In this document: positions 10,445 to 23,236 of the stretch, piece after piece
How the letters are laid out: the number at the start of each line of letters is the position of its first letter
Position numbering within the stretch: the first letter of the stretch is position 1
Assembly (NCBI RefSeq): GCF_001625215.2
Contig: NC_030381.2
Location: 2,505,131-2,569,130, forward strand
Direction of reading: 5' to 3'
Length of the DNA: 64,000 nt
Origin: Daucus carota subsp. sativus
Taxonomy: Eukaryota; Streptophyta; Magnoliopsida; Apiales; Apiaceae
Translations under genes and position numbers: made by a program
The notes under the pieces: model-generated
The model's database searches: none
What the model was told of the DNA's origin: nothing
Seen by the model: only the letters and a program-made list of their open reading frames with translations

Positions 10445-12877
10445 TCAAATTCTCGCGCCGATTAAAAATCTTCTTGTAAAAGGGTTGTGAGTTAAGAATT
10501 AAGACTGTCTGCTCAGGAAACATTTTAACTACTCTTTTGTTTCAAGTGTAATTTGGAGGTTTCTCATTTCTTCTCCACAGCCTTCAGGCCCTTCATTATC
10601 ACTCAAACATATACGGTTCGCCAGAGGATCTAAGATGGAATTTTACCGGGACACCAAGCAAATATTAGGAAAACATTTTAATTCTTTCAACTTTAACGGA
10701 AACACTTCTATAATTTGATAAAATTTATAACCGAGAAAATATTTAAATTTTTTTTAGGGAATAGTAATACACGTATGCCCCTACTAGATCCGTCCATATT
10801 TATTACTCATATTATTCGTCGTAAATCATCTCTCTGTCATTCATATAAGTTATGAATGATTAATACGATGAGGCAAATTGTTGTTCAAGATGGACAACCC
10901 AATAAAATAAGCAGACAATTCGTTGGGCTCAGAAAGATTAGCAGCCTACTTGTCGTGCACTTCAGAGCGAGAAAGTTGTAAAGACTGATCAAGACACACA
11001 TTACATAATTTTTGGGTTATACATCAAACTGGCCACCCATTACGTCAAAATGTCTCACTTTACCCACCCATCTCATTGGGGACTCGTTTAAGCTACTATA
11101 AACCAAATATATATCATTTTATGAGTACTAAAGAATAGGACAACTCAAGGTCGTAAATTTCGAAAATCTATTCGACTCGATTTTTTCACTGGAGAACTCA
11201 ACTCATTTGGTCTCAGATTTCCGAGTACTCATCTTATGAGTACTACACGTTCGAGACTGCTAAAAGCCTAAAAACCATACTAAGATATATTTGCCTCTAA
11301 TTTTCAGATAACCTGTACCGCTTTTCCACTGACTAGCTAGTTAACCAAAAATTTTTACTGACTTACAAGTTAGCAAGAGCAGCGTTCTAAAACTCGGTCT
11401 AGACGGTATGTAAGTGCCAGAATATTTTAAAATTCCCCATTCAATCAAAACGATAATTTAGTTGTCTTTTTCACGAAATCGGTCAAAACCATCTTATAAA
11501 AAAAAGATAAATATAAAGATGATTGTAATTAGGCGCTAGACTGTTCTAAAACACCCGGATACGATGATTTAGGCGTCTTTTCAAAGAAATCGTTCAAAAT
11601 CCGCCTTACACTTTAGAGAAAAAACTTAAATATAAAGAATTAAAGATCAATACAATGGGTAAACACTGAATTATGAAGCTGAGGTTGTTAAAGTTGTTAT
11701 TAACGCTCAATCATTCATGAGCCTTAACAACAAGAACCCTCCTTGTACAAAATCTTGGAGTATAATCGTTACAGCAAAGTCTTTTGGCGTGCCAGTTTGA
11801 GGAAAGCAGCACTACATTATAAAAATTCAGGATTATCTTCAAGAATACAGCTGCCTTATTGTGACCTTCACGTCTGTTTCCTGCTGAAATCGATGTCCCT
11901 GATTGTTCGATTCACGACAGTCGTCTATCGATGATGTTCTGCAGTCAAATGACAATTGAATCTGGTGAAAGCAGTTGTAAGGGAACTGTCAGTCATATGT
12001 GTGTCTAGAAGCTCTGAATCATCCTAGACTTGGTACATTTTATGGTTCTGAGAAAAACACGGTTAAAATTTTTGTCAGCACCTCAGAAACAGTACCGGAA
12101 ATGAATCACCATTATGAGTATATGCATATGTCAATCTGGTTTGTTAAGCTGCATTGTTCATGCTGAAATGATATATCTGAAGTATATTTAGATGATCTCT
12201 CCATTGATATATATGATTATTAATTGTATGAAATTTAGAGTTAAATAATTTAATATTTTTCTAGAGACCAGAACAACCATGCATGATCCAACAATACGTA
12301 ATTGTGAAAATTACATTTTATAAAACTCTCAGATAAAAATGATCATAGTTAAATTTGATCATGATCCAAAATTATTTTGATCTCTTTTATGTGATCGTTT
12401 TTACTTGTATTTTTATTTATATATGTATTTTAAAGAAAAATATATCATTTCTTGAAAATTTTATAGTGTCATTTGATTTATAAAATTTTATTTCATCAAC
12501 GAGAAGAATATCTCAATTTCGATCTGTACGAGAATGGAAATCTTAATCTTTATATTAGAATCTCATTTCTATTCTCGTTATATAACCGGGTTATAGTCCA
12601 TGATCCGTTCATCCTGAGAACATGATTTGCACAAAATAAAAATCCCTAATAATCCACAGTTCTCAGCATTCTAGTTACTGAGCACTTTCCATTTTCTCTT
12701 TGTTCCCCAAGTCAAGCATGCCAGCACAGCCCTAACAATATACTAACTATGTTCACATGCACAAGAAACAACTAATTATACTAATTACTAAACAATCCCA
12801 CACTCGTATTAGGTAAGAGCTTCACCCTCACTTCTCCATATGAATCACAAGTTTAAAACCAAACTTCTTGCTCTATA

Positions 12878-12886
12878 ACTATAAAA
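12878..12886 (+). promoter_or_regulatory. Candidate TATA box of the NAC gene
   Basis: ACTATAAAAC lies about 230 bp upstream of the ATG, which would give a 5' leader of roughly 200 nt. No better site is visible nearer. Confidence 0.4.
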
Positions 12887-13107
12887 CTTAACCATCTCTT
12901 CACTAAACCAAGTTTTGATCAACATACCATCTACAATACTTCTTCCTATTCCTTTTCTTCACGAAACAAACGTTATCTCCACATTAGTACTCTATCTTTG
13001 TCAAGGTTTTAATTGCAGTTAGGGTTTCTTCTGGAGATCAACAATCCTTGCAGTTATCCGAAACTTGGTTCGAATAAGAAGTTAGGAAACATATATTAAG
13101 TAGAAAA

Positions 13108-15355
13108 ATGGAAAAGGAAATGAAAGACGAGACTTTGCCTCCAGGGTTTCGCTTTCATCCTACAGATGAAGAACTCATCACTTGTTATCTCATAAATAAG
13201 ATTTCTGATGCTAATTTTGCAGCTAGGGCTGTTACTGACGTCGACCTCAACAAGTGCGAGCCATGGGATCTTCCTGGTATATTGCTGTAATTAACCATGC
13301 TGAAATTTTCTGCATATTTTCCAAGTTCTTGTATCTAATCATTATATATTTTAGTAAAGAGTATGTGTATGAAGGACCTAGTATTCAAATCTTGGGGGCA
13401 TCAAACAAATTTTCGGAAAATACCTATATATTTATAAATTAATTTTATGGAGGCAATTCTATAATTTTGTAAGATTTAGAATGGTGAAAAATGTCAAAAA
13501 GCTTTTTAACAGGGACACGTGACCCTGTGCCTCTTACCAGATCCGCCCCGGTGTATATGCATGATACTAGGGTTTTTTTTTAATATTTTGAAGGCTGTCG
13601 ATGAATATAAATTGATCTGATATGATATGCTTGCACTAGATCAGATCCGTATATATAGAAAATTTTGGCTTCTTATTTGGAAAATATTTGATCTGTAATA
13701 GTTAGGTGATGAAGGGCTAAGTTGGTGGATTTTGCAGGAAAAGCGAAAATGGGGGAGAAAGAATGGTATTTCTTCAGCTTAAGAGACAGGAAATACCCGA
13801 CAGGAGTGAGAACCAACAGAGCAACCAACACGGGATACTGGAAAACAACTGGGAAAGACAAGGAGATATTCAATTCTAGCACTTCGGAATTAGTTGGTAT
13901 GAAGAAAACTCTGGTGTTCTACCGAGGTAGAGCTCCCCGGGGAGAGAAAACCAATTGGGTCATGCATGAATATCGTCTGCACTCCAAGTCCTCCTTTAGG
14001 ACAACCAAGGTACTTACCTTTCATATGAAGTGATACTAGAAGCAATTCTAATATATAGTGTTCATTCAAACACAAACCATAAAATGGCTTCGTTCTGGGG
14101 TAGCCTAGACTACAGTCCCGACTGACCTTCAAAAATTAATTTCATATATATGAAGTGATAGTAAGAGCAATTCTAATATATAGTGTTCATTTAGACACAA
14201 ACCATAAAATGACTTCGTTCTGGGGTAGCCTAGACTACAGTCCCGACTGACCTTCAAAAATTAACATAAATATGTGTTTTTTTTCAAACTCACCAAGGTA
14301 CTTGCATATAGACCTTTCATATGAAGTGATAGTAAGAGCAATTTCAATATATAGCATTCATTTAAGCACAAACCATAAAATGGCTTAGTTCAGGGGTAGC
14401 CTAGACTATAGTCTTGACTGACCTTCAAAAATCAATAGGATATGTGTTTTTCTTAAACTCAATTTTAAAATTTGTTTAAAGTCGACAGAGAGATAATAAT
14501 TTGAGCTAATATGTCCCCCGGAAATTAACAGAAAAACATTTTCACTTTGATTGTCTCGAAATCCTGATTTCATCACTGTTGGCCTTGGCCATGTCAGTGA
14601 GCTAGATTTGTACTACTATGACTTTGTATAAAACTTGGACATAAGTTTAAGAGTTTCTTTGTTGACAAGTTCAGCAGGATGAATGGGTGGTCTGTCGCGT
14701 GTTTCAAAAGAGTGCTGGAGCTAAAAAGTACCCCTCCTCATCAAATCAATCTAGAGCCCTCAATCCATACAACGTGGACATGCTAGCTGCAAACAATGCC
14801 ATGCATTCCTCCCAAATGCTTCAATCATCGGATCAGAACATCGCTTTCCAACATCAATTCCCAATGGGAATGGGAAGGCCTAATTACCTGAGTAATGCAG
14901 AATTCGCGGAACTTAACAGAGTTTATAGATCATCAGCTGGCTCAACTGGGATCAACAACAACAATAATAATAATATCCCGCCTATATCTGTGCAAATGCA
15001 GTCTCAACTAATGAACTATCCGCAATTCCTTGGAGCTGGAGGAAACGGCAGTGGATCTGGAAACTCATTCACGATCTCGGGCCTCAACTTAAACCTAGGA
15101 GGAGGATCAGGCGGTGCAGGAGGCGCCTCATCATCAATGCCACCATTTTACAGGCCACCTGCTGTGCCACAGGCTCCGCAGGCCGCGATAAATGTGCAAC
15201 AAGTGGATCATGTCAGTGGTGGCAATTCTCTTAGTAGTCATGATCAAGCAGCAGGTAATTATGGAGTGGATATGAGCCAGGGAAATGTGGGGATTAATAA
15301 CAGGTTCATGACTATGGAGCAAGCTGATCTAGAAAACTACTGGGCTCCTTACTGA
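13108..15355 (+). CDS. NAC domain transcription factor, NAM/CUC subgroup
   Basis: Plant-specific nuclear transcription factor. Relatives act in organ boundary formation, senescence or stress; which role applies here cannot be told. Exons: 13108-13276, 13738-14009, 14675-15355, giving 373 aa. The NAC domain spans about residues 10-165: [14 protein letters not shown] (A), [13 protein letters not shown] (B), [18 protein letters not shown] with RTNRAT (C), [20 protein letters not shown] (D), and [10 protein letters not shown] (E). The C-terminal activation-type region is rich in Asn (about seven in a row), Gly and Ser, and ends [10 protein letters not shown], a tail shared with this subgroup. The exon structure (two introns inside the NAC domain) is the standard one. 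Intron 2 holds a triplicated repeat, and exon 3 begins at a CAGCAG tandem acceptor that may add or drop one Gln. Confidence 0.93.
14018..14435. repeat. Triplicated ~120-170 bp repeat in NAC intron 2
   Basis: Three copies of a unit containing 'atatgaagtgata', 'aaaccataaaatggctt' and 'gtagcctagacta' lie at about 14018-14139, 14141-14265 and 14288-14435. The third copy also repeats the exon/intron junction (ACCAAG|GTACTT), giving a second donor-like site at 14298-14299. Confidence 0.8.
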
Positions 15356-17311
15356 GGAAACTATTTTTATGTGTAGGATATGGTTTATTAATTCACAAGT
15401 ATTTCTCAACTGTATCAGCTCTTCTAGAAAACTTTGCTGTTGTATGAAGTTATTCATGTATTGATTTTGCAGATTTGCAGAAGTATGATCGGTGCCGTGT
15501 TGAACTAGTAAGGATGCTAATTAGTTTCTTTGCTTTTTTTACACAGTATTTTAATTTAAGAGTTTTGATTGTATATTTAAAAATTTATTTTTAAATTTCT
15601 TTTTTATGAATAAAAATATTATTGTTATATTTTTATTCACAAAAAATAATATTTATTAGATATGCGGTCAAATTTTTTAAAAGTATGTAAAAGAGATTGG
15701 TCCCTCGTTCTCATGTTTCACGAGCCGGATACACAGCAACAACCACTTACATCTTGAACAATACAATATATGCAGATGAATACAACTGAAACTATGAACT
15801 CTCAATATAAATATATACGAATATAAATACTAGAGCTCGAAATGAATTTTACAAAGTAGTGTGTTGTATTTCAAAAGTTTGGTGTGTTTCTTGTGTCTCA
15901 CAAAAAAAAAAAAGCACACTCAAGTATTTAATACATAACATCTCACGGTCAAATAATGCAACAGATTCTAACGTTCTTGTTTCTCAAACTCGCGTTAATC
16001 TGCTCAAAATGTTAGAGCATTATAGATTTTACTGAGTAAAACAAAAGACGTTGTAAAAATATTGCTCAGTAAAATGTTTATATAAAACAAAACAGTTTAG
16101 AGAGAGCAGGAGTCTTTAAATAATAAAACCAATTTGAATACTCTTATAATTTAGAGAAAAATGATCTCGGAAAATTCTTTTGTAATAAAAATAATTATAT
16201 ATTGCATATAAAATGTATTATAATTCTTAAAAATGGTTTTCCTAATTAATATCTTTGGAAATTGCTGTTTGATAAGCCTGTTTTCATTCCTGTAAGCTTG
16301 CTGACAAAAATAAAATATTAACAATCCAAATTTACATGAGCTGTTATTAACAGTATATATAACATTTCAATTAACTATCACTTTTTATAATATCAGTTTG
16401 CTTTTAGTGTAAACATCAAAAACTCAAGAGTTTTCATAATTCAATTATTTAATTTTCTCTAATTTCTTAAAATGTATACGGCTTACTCATTAGTTTAAAT
16501 TTCATTATCCTTTCTTTTAAAGCACATTTCATGATTATTAAGTTATGACTGCTGAAGATATATATATATATAGTGACTAGTCATGAGATTCACTGGGCAT
16601 TTCATTTTCACTTTTCGTGCATCAGATTACAATAAATACTCCGCCCATAAAATCATTTTTAAAAAACTAATGTTCTAAAGTTAAATGTACATTTTATCAT
16701 TATTCACTATTTCATGAGCAAACAGATAATTCTGATATAAAATTTGATTAATAAATAACTAATTATATGTGGGGAAAAATCATTTCATGTTCTTAAGAAT
16801 AATCACATTAAAAGGAAAGTAATGAAAATAATCAATTAATTTGCACTGAGAAATCAATGTGGATAAATATTATGAAAATGATTTTTGTCAAATAACTTAT
16901 ATTATAAAATAAAGATATTATATAACAATTGGAAGATATAATTATGAATTATATTATTACATTAAGGGTTGTGTAGTTCATTTAGAGTTATTCGAGTTAG
17001 TACGGTATGAGTGCAACTTCATTTCTTGTGCACTAATATTATTATTACCTATCTTAAATTTATCCCATTTTTCTCGTATAATATGACAATAAATGATGGG
17101 TTAGAATCGTAACTTGATCATGATTATGAATGTGAAGATAATAAATCAGAATTGTCAATTAAGATTTGTGAGTAATTTTTAGGATTTTAAGTATTTTTCT
17201 TTCTCATATTTGAAAACAGTAATTTATGTCCGTCTCACGGATACTGAACTGTATACGCATCAATCAACGCGAATAATCAGTGAAATTGGTCGGATAAGAT
17301 GCAGAACGTAT

Positions 17312-17334
17312 CCTGACAAAAAAAAAAAAAAAAG
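17312..17334 (+). mobile_element. Near-empty poly(A) retroinsertion with 15-bp target duplication
   Basis: A 23-bp insert (cctgac, then a run of A, then g) lies between two perfect copies of agatgcagaacgtat at 17297-17311 and 17335-17349. This is what target-primed reverse transcription leaves when almost all of the copied RNA is lost at the 5' end. Confidence 0.6.
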
Positions 17335-18460
17335 AGATGCAGAACGTATACTTTATGATTCTTTACCTCTCGGAACCTATTAAATATAATAAAAATTTAT
17401 TATACAAAAATCAACTATTTCCACCATTTTTCTTCCATTATATCTATATATTAAATATAATTATTCACATCAATAGCTTTATTGTATTATTTTTTTTATC
17501 TTTATTTTATAAGATTTTCTTAACTTCCGGGCATAATTTAAATATAAATATTAAGGTTGGACGGAAGGAGTATAATTTAAAACGAACGAACCATTATGTA
17601 TTTTATTTTAGGTTTGTGCTTCACTGATGGCTTTCTTACCTTTTCATACACGTAGTCCACGTTAACAAATCTATTGTTCGTACTGACAAGTGACAAATAT
17701 ATTGCGTATCGCCTTTTGCAAAGAATGTTATAAAATAAAGAGTTAATTACATTTTGTAATCCCTAAGTTTGCTCCAAACACAGTTGGTATGTGAACTTTA
17801 AAACGTGGTGATATACACCCTACACTTAATATTCAGGTGCAAGTTGTCACCCCTAGTCACTGATCCGTCCAAATCTGTCGTTAAATTTAACTGTTTGAGA
17901 GATAACACTGTGTATAAAAGTTTCCAACAGCTATTTTATCTCCTATAACCCCTCAAAAATTATGTATTATATTTTGAAATTATTTCTGAACACACACAAC
18001 CATGTAATAAATTTAAAATAATTTCATGTACATAATTAGGCTGTTTTACAGTGGGTCTTTGCAGAAAGGCGGTTGAAGAAGATATATTTTTAAGAGACAA
18101 AAACCAAGAACTATGTAGGTGTATGGGCTGTTTCACTATTGAGGTATGTTGACACGTACAGATTTCTTAAGAGCGAGAGACAAAGGATGAGAGACGGGGA
18201 AATTTTTAATTTTATTCACAATAATGAATTCTAGCACACTTTTTTACAAAACACCTTCTGCCTTCTGGTACGAGTTTTGAGAAGCGGTTACTATCACGTA
18301 GGATTAATACGCAAAAAGATCATCAAACTCATAATCAACTTGCAATTAAGTAACTGAACTCAAAAAATTTACCAACGAATCACAGAACTGAATTTAACTT
18401 GCAGTCAACTCACTTAAGTAATAAAAATTTGCATTTAGGTCACTGTGCCGTTAAATATCA

Positions 18461-18800
18461 GTTGACTTTAACGGAATCCGTTTAAAAAATATAAAAATTC
18501 AAATTTTAAAAAACTCGGTTTTGAAAATTTAAAACTTCGAAAAAATCTGGAAATTTGGAAAAAAGTCTTAAATTTTTTTAAATTCAAAATTTTAGGTATA
18601 TTTTTTGAATTTTCAGATTTTTTCGATTTTTTAGTTTTTTTCGAAGTTTTTACATTTTTCATATTTTTTAAAAACATTCCATATTTTTTAAAAGTTTTTT
18701 CAAAATTTTCAGAATTTTTTAAGAAAATCGAATTTCTATATTTTTTTTCAAATTTTTATATTTTTTTATTATTTTTTTAACAGATTCCGTTAAAGTCAAC
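18461..18800. repeat. AT-rich hairpin with 22-bp inverted ends
   Basis: GTTGACTTTAACGGAATC at 18461 recurs inverted at 18783-18800; the full arms are 22 bp with one mismatch. About 296 bp of A/T simple sequence lies between. Sequence to the left (18313-18460, 'caacttgcaattaagtaactg', 'ttaggtcactgtgccgttaa') resembles a diverged arm of the Mutator-like element at 61974-62847, so this is probably a broken relative of that family. Confidence 0.5.
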
Positions 18801-19014
18801 TCATACTTTCAGATTAACCCCTATCACATATGTTTAATCCGTAATAATGGCAAATTTTATAAACTTTCAGATTTCTCTATCAACATCACTGGTTCTACTT
18901 CCAGAAAATCTACAAAATTAGATAGAAATATCTAAATTATTACACAAAGAAATATGAATTTTTTATTATAGCGCACGATTTTTAATACAATCTCAGTCAC
19001 TTTTAAATGTGACA

Positions 19015-19205
19015 TTTGAAGTTAAAATGTCTTGGGTTCTCACAGCATATTTGTAAAACAAGATAAAATTTCAAAATGGCCGTTGTTTGTTTTTGTCTTA
19101 CATTTTTAGTTAATTTTTTAATTTTTTCGATTTTTTAGTTTTTTTCGATTTTTTTACATTTTTTAGTTTTTTGAAGTTAAAATGTCTTGGGTTCTCACAG
19201 CATAT
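19015..19205. repeat. 36-bp direct repeat pair
   Basis: The 36-bp segments at 19015-19050 and 19170-19205 (ending tgggttctcacagcatat) are identical, separated by about 120 bp of T-rich sequence. The second copy runs straight into Helitron-type 3' sequence. Confidence 0.75.
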
Positions 19206-19353
19206 GAAATTTATTTTATCTTACAAATATTAATTTTGAAACATTAATATACATTTCATAGACAACCACAAAATTATTTTATTCTACAAATATTAATATT
19301 GAATCATTAATATAATTTTTATAGACCGCCGCAACGCGCAGCTTCTCAACTAG
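19206..19353 (+). mobile_element. Helitron 3' end (truncated copy)
   Basis: The segment shares its AT-rich 3' body with the copies ending at 26264 and 26859. It finishes with a GC hairpin (ccgccgcaacgcgcagc), a short spacer and CTAG, followed by T. That is the Helitron 3' terminus pattern. The 5' end was not found. Confidence 0.65.
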
Positions 19354-21852
19354 TGAGTTAATAAAGTATTTAGAAAAGAAGTAGAAGCTCTGAGGGAGAA
19401 GCTATCATTCTCAGTTTCTTAAAAGTGCTTCTAGTTATTTACACAAACGGGTCAATGAAAAAAAAAAGCCAGAATCGACTCCGCTGCACAAACAGGCCCG
19501 ATAAATACTCTGATATTGTGTCCTTTGGGCCGAGGTCGAAGCCCTTATTTTTATATTTAAATTAAAATTTAGAGCACCGCGAAATCCAATAAAACAAACA
19601 GCGAAAAAATAAGAGCGGCACTTTAAAAAAATAAGCGGGTTAGGGTTCTCTCTCAAAGGGGGCAACAAATCTCTCTCAGGTGGCTGTATCTTCAGGTAAT
19701 CACACTCTTCAGCGGCTGTTTATCAGATATTTACACTCTTCAGGCGGCTGCTTCAATTATTATCAGGTTCTAATTCAATTTGTTTATCTGATTTTTACAG
19801 GTTTTGGGTTTTTGTTAACTTCTTGGTGGATATTCTCGGTTTTCTCTTCTCTCAGGTATTTGTGTACTCTCAATTTGTTTTCTTTTGTGTATCTGATATT
19901 AACACTTCGAGGGTTTTGATTATTGAGGTCTTGCTAGCTATTTTGGGTCTTGCTATTTAGGGTACCGTCTCTGTTGGCATCTCCATTTAGGGTAATTGTG
20001 AATCTGTGATGTTTTTTTGTACTCCATCTGTAGTGGACAGAGCAGATTTTTGGAACCAATTATATGTCTTTTGTACTCTATCTTTTGATTTTGTTAACCT
20101 GTGAAGTGGTGCATATTTTCTCGGGGTGTTATATAGTAGGAAAATTGTGAGGGATCTTTAGTTTTTGGATAACTTGTACTGTAGTGACATTATGTTCACA
20201 CGGCCTTTTACTTTGTAAGTTTGTATATGATGGGATTTGGCTGAATGTTTGGTGTTTGTCTAAAATAAATTCTGGTAGCAAAAAGTTAGTGAGCATAGCA
20301 GTAAAGCTAAAGTTATCAGTATCCTCCATCTGGTCCAATGTGACTTCTATAATGTACTTCTGGTTGATGAACTTCTTCGCATCTGCCTGAACAAAAAATA
20401 TGGCGTGCCATTGAAGTTAATCTCAACAACTCTGATTAAGAAAGCTGTAAGACTTGATAACAGTACAAGGGTCATCAATGTGTATTTGCAATTAATTTTC
20501 TCGAATTTAATTGATATATCATCATAATGATATATCAATTAAAAACGCCAGGGATGTGTTGCCTAACATGGTACTAATAATAGATTCTCCCTCTTCCTGT
20601 TATATTACCATAATAATTGCTTCTTTCTTTTATGTTTTACAAACCTCTGCAGCTATCTCTTTATAATTGAAGTAACAAGGGCCCCTTTTGGAAAGAGAGA
20701 AGGGGCTAGGGTTTAAGAAGCACTCTTATCTATTGTTATTTCAGTTTTTAGATTATATTTTTTAAAAATATATCAACCTAATTATTATAGATAAAAAAGA
20801 GGGCATTCAAACTGTTTCTTTAACTTTAATCCGTTTTTATCATATCTCTTAATTGGAGATAATTTTCAACTCGAACTTAAAAATGACTTAAAACCCGGAT
20901 TAAACAATAAACAAAAGAAACATAAAAAAGTAATAAACCTGAGAACGTAATATCCATGCAAGTAAAAAGAATACGAATTTCGAATATGTTGTATGTAGAA
21001 GATCATGAATAAGATTATAATGATTGTTGGCTTAGCGGAACATTTAAAAGGATAATAAATCTCCTACGCTTTTATATAAAATGGATATAAATCTTTAATT
21101 TCTAGTTTTTTTATAGTAGTATAAAGAGTATAAGATATTTTGCTAGAATTGGGTGGAGCAATTATTAGGATTGTACAAACCACCCTGGCGATAGGATCCA
21201 GGGTTAATAGTAAGTTTCGAAATTGTTTGGTTTAGATTTATATTTTAGTTTAGCTTGAATTCGGGTACGGAATCGGTCCTTAATTTAATAGTAATTGCAA
21301 TTTTAATGTTAGTATATTGATTAATTAAAATAATAAAAGGATTGATAACATTAATTATTTTAGAAGTTGGATAATGATTGGACATTAGAACAAATATATA
21401 TCTACACACACCGTGTAATCCAAGAATATGAGAGCTAAGAATAAAAGAAAAGAAAAACTCCAGGCTGCGTGGCGAGAAGAAAACTAGAAAAGAGGTACAC
21501 TATATAATACAGTTTTGTGTGACTATATACGTAAGTTACATAACATAGTTGCTAGATATTTGAATACTGATCATGAATTATAGTTCACGGTTTATAACTC
21601 AAATTGTTACATGTATGATTTCATATATTAGTTCTTTGATTATGCTTGTAGATTTGTAGTAACGGGTCTCTGATTGTAAATAATTTTATGTATTGATATA
21701 AAGCTAGGTATTAAATAGTTAATTATTTTATTTAACTTTTCGATAATCATGTCCATGTCCAGGTTTTGCGTAAGATCAAGTTTAATAGGCTTGGTGTTGA
21801 GGATCTTAGGTTTGAGTAAATTAATAGTCCGAAAAGTCGGGTTCTTGTAAAT

Positions 21853-23236
21853 ATGAGAATGAACAAATGCTCAAGGAAGGATTATATCAGCGATCTGCCC
21901 GAGAGCATCGTCGATATCATCCTAACCAAACTGCCAATAAGGGATGCTGTAAGAACCAGCATTTTGTCTACCAAGTGGAGGTATCAATGGGCGACCATGA
22001 CACGAGTCGTATTTAAAAACCACGTGCCATATAAGAGTGACAACAAACTTGCCGAGCAAGAAATTACAAACTTTATCATGCGATTTCTATTTCTTCATCA
22101 GGGCCCTATTTATAAGTTCAAACTATCTACTAACTGCTCCATGAATTCTACTGACATGGATCAATGGCTACTTTTCCTATCAAGGAAAGATATAAAAGAG
22201 TTAGTTCTGATGTTAGACGCCAACTGTCTGAAGATACCCTCACATATATTTTCTTGTCAGAAACTGACCACATTGAAGCTTCAAGCATCGGACGTGAAAC
22301 CTCCTTTAAGATTTCGTGGATTGCCATGTTTGAAGTACCTTAACCTATGTAGTGGCTTGTTTACTATTGAGGATATTGAAAACCTTATTTCAGGTTGCCC
22401 TCTTCTAGAAAAGTTTACATTCACAAATGTTGGGGACCCTATGGGTTTTGCCATCCATGGCCCAAATTTGAAGCATCTTATTTTGAATGGGGACTTTTCA
22501 AACTTAAATCTTGAGCATTCTCCGTTTCTGGATGTCTTAAGGGTTGACTTTCGTGCACAGGTAAATGTACTAAGAGTGTTTTCGCTTTCTAAATAAACTC
22601 AATGAATAAGGATTAGTGTTTTGGTTGGCCATTTTCTCTAACCTTGTATATAGTTTACAAAGAATGTCCTCTCTTTTTTTTTATTTGTTCAGGTTTGGGA
22701 AAGTAACGTCCTTATGAAAGTTCCAGTTACATATGATCGGCTAAAGTTTATTGATCTTCAAGGAATAAATTACGAAGAGGGGAATGCAGTGTTGTATGTT
22801 CTTCACTTGATTTTGCATTCCCCTAATCTACAAGAACTGGAAATTGGAGTAAGTCACATGTCTTGTTATTTTCTACTCACATTTACTTGTTCGTCATTAT
22901 GTATTTATGTCTTTGTTTATTATCAGCCGTTAACCCTTTTTGATTGCATAGGCTACACAGTTTGAAAGTTCTCATGATAAAGCTGTTGACTTGGATTTTT
23001 GGGAGAAAGAATGTCCTACCGATTTCACATTTAAGCATCTTAAATTAGTTGAGATGTGTGGTTTGCCCAACAAAAGTTGTGTGGAATTTCTCAAATTTGT
23101 GCTTGGACGTTCTCCGGTGCTTGAAGTAATGAGAGTGTCACTTGATGAGGCTTACGATGGAGAAATGAATATGGCGAATGAACTGCTGCATTTTCAATGT
23201 GCTTCTCCAAAAGTTGATATAAAATTCTTTGATTAG
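21853..23236 (+). CDS. F-box/LRR (FBD-like) protein
   Basis: Probable substrate-recruiting subunit of an SCF ubiquitin ligase. Exons: 21853-22560, 22693-22848, 22952-23236, giving 382 aa. The F-box is at about residues 10-50 (YISDLPESIVDIILTKLPIRD followed by AVRTSILSTKWRYQW), the plant F-box/FBD/LRR pattern. The rest has degenerate leucine-rich repeats (e.g. LTTLKLQASDVKPP, GLPCLKYLNLCSG, CPLLEKFTFTNV, SPNLQELEIG). The C-terminus is short (SPKVDIKFFD), so a full FBD domain is not obvious. All exon joins fall between codons. This large, fast-evolving plant family often has species-specific members, so the target cannot be predicted. No frame damage is seen. Confidence 0.88.

Larger units (their letters stand above)
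8918..13107. other. Intergenic region between PAD1 and the NAC gene
   Basis: About 4.2 kb with no recognisable gene. It starts with the PAD1 3' UTR. Most is AT-rich unique-looking sequence. A diverged duplication (the 'aaaacgataatttag...cacgaaatcggtcaaaa' type) covers about 11380-11640, and a 24-bp tandem duplication lies at 10397-10444. The last 230 bp is the NAC promoter and 5' leader. Confidence 0.5.
15356..21852. other. Long intergenic region rich in transposon debris
   Basis: About 6.5 kb without a gene I can support. Contents: NAC 3' UTR; AT-rich sequence to about 17290; a tiny poly(A) insertion at 17312-17334; a Stowaway-like end at about 17558-17571; a Mutator-like-looking tract from 17745; an AT-rich hairpin at 18461-18800; a Helitron 3' end at 19353; a leader-like tract with CT-rich and 'agggttctctctc' sequence at 19640-19860; a possible decayed minus-strand exon at about 20150-20390; and the F-box promoter, with TATATAA at about 21502-21508. 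Confidence 0.5.

Noticed and set aside
17558-17571. Stowaway-like right end (ggacggaaggagta)
   Set aside because: No left partner could be identified, and the flanks do not show a clear TA pair.
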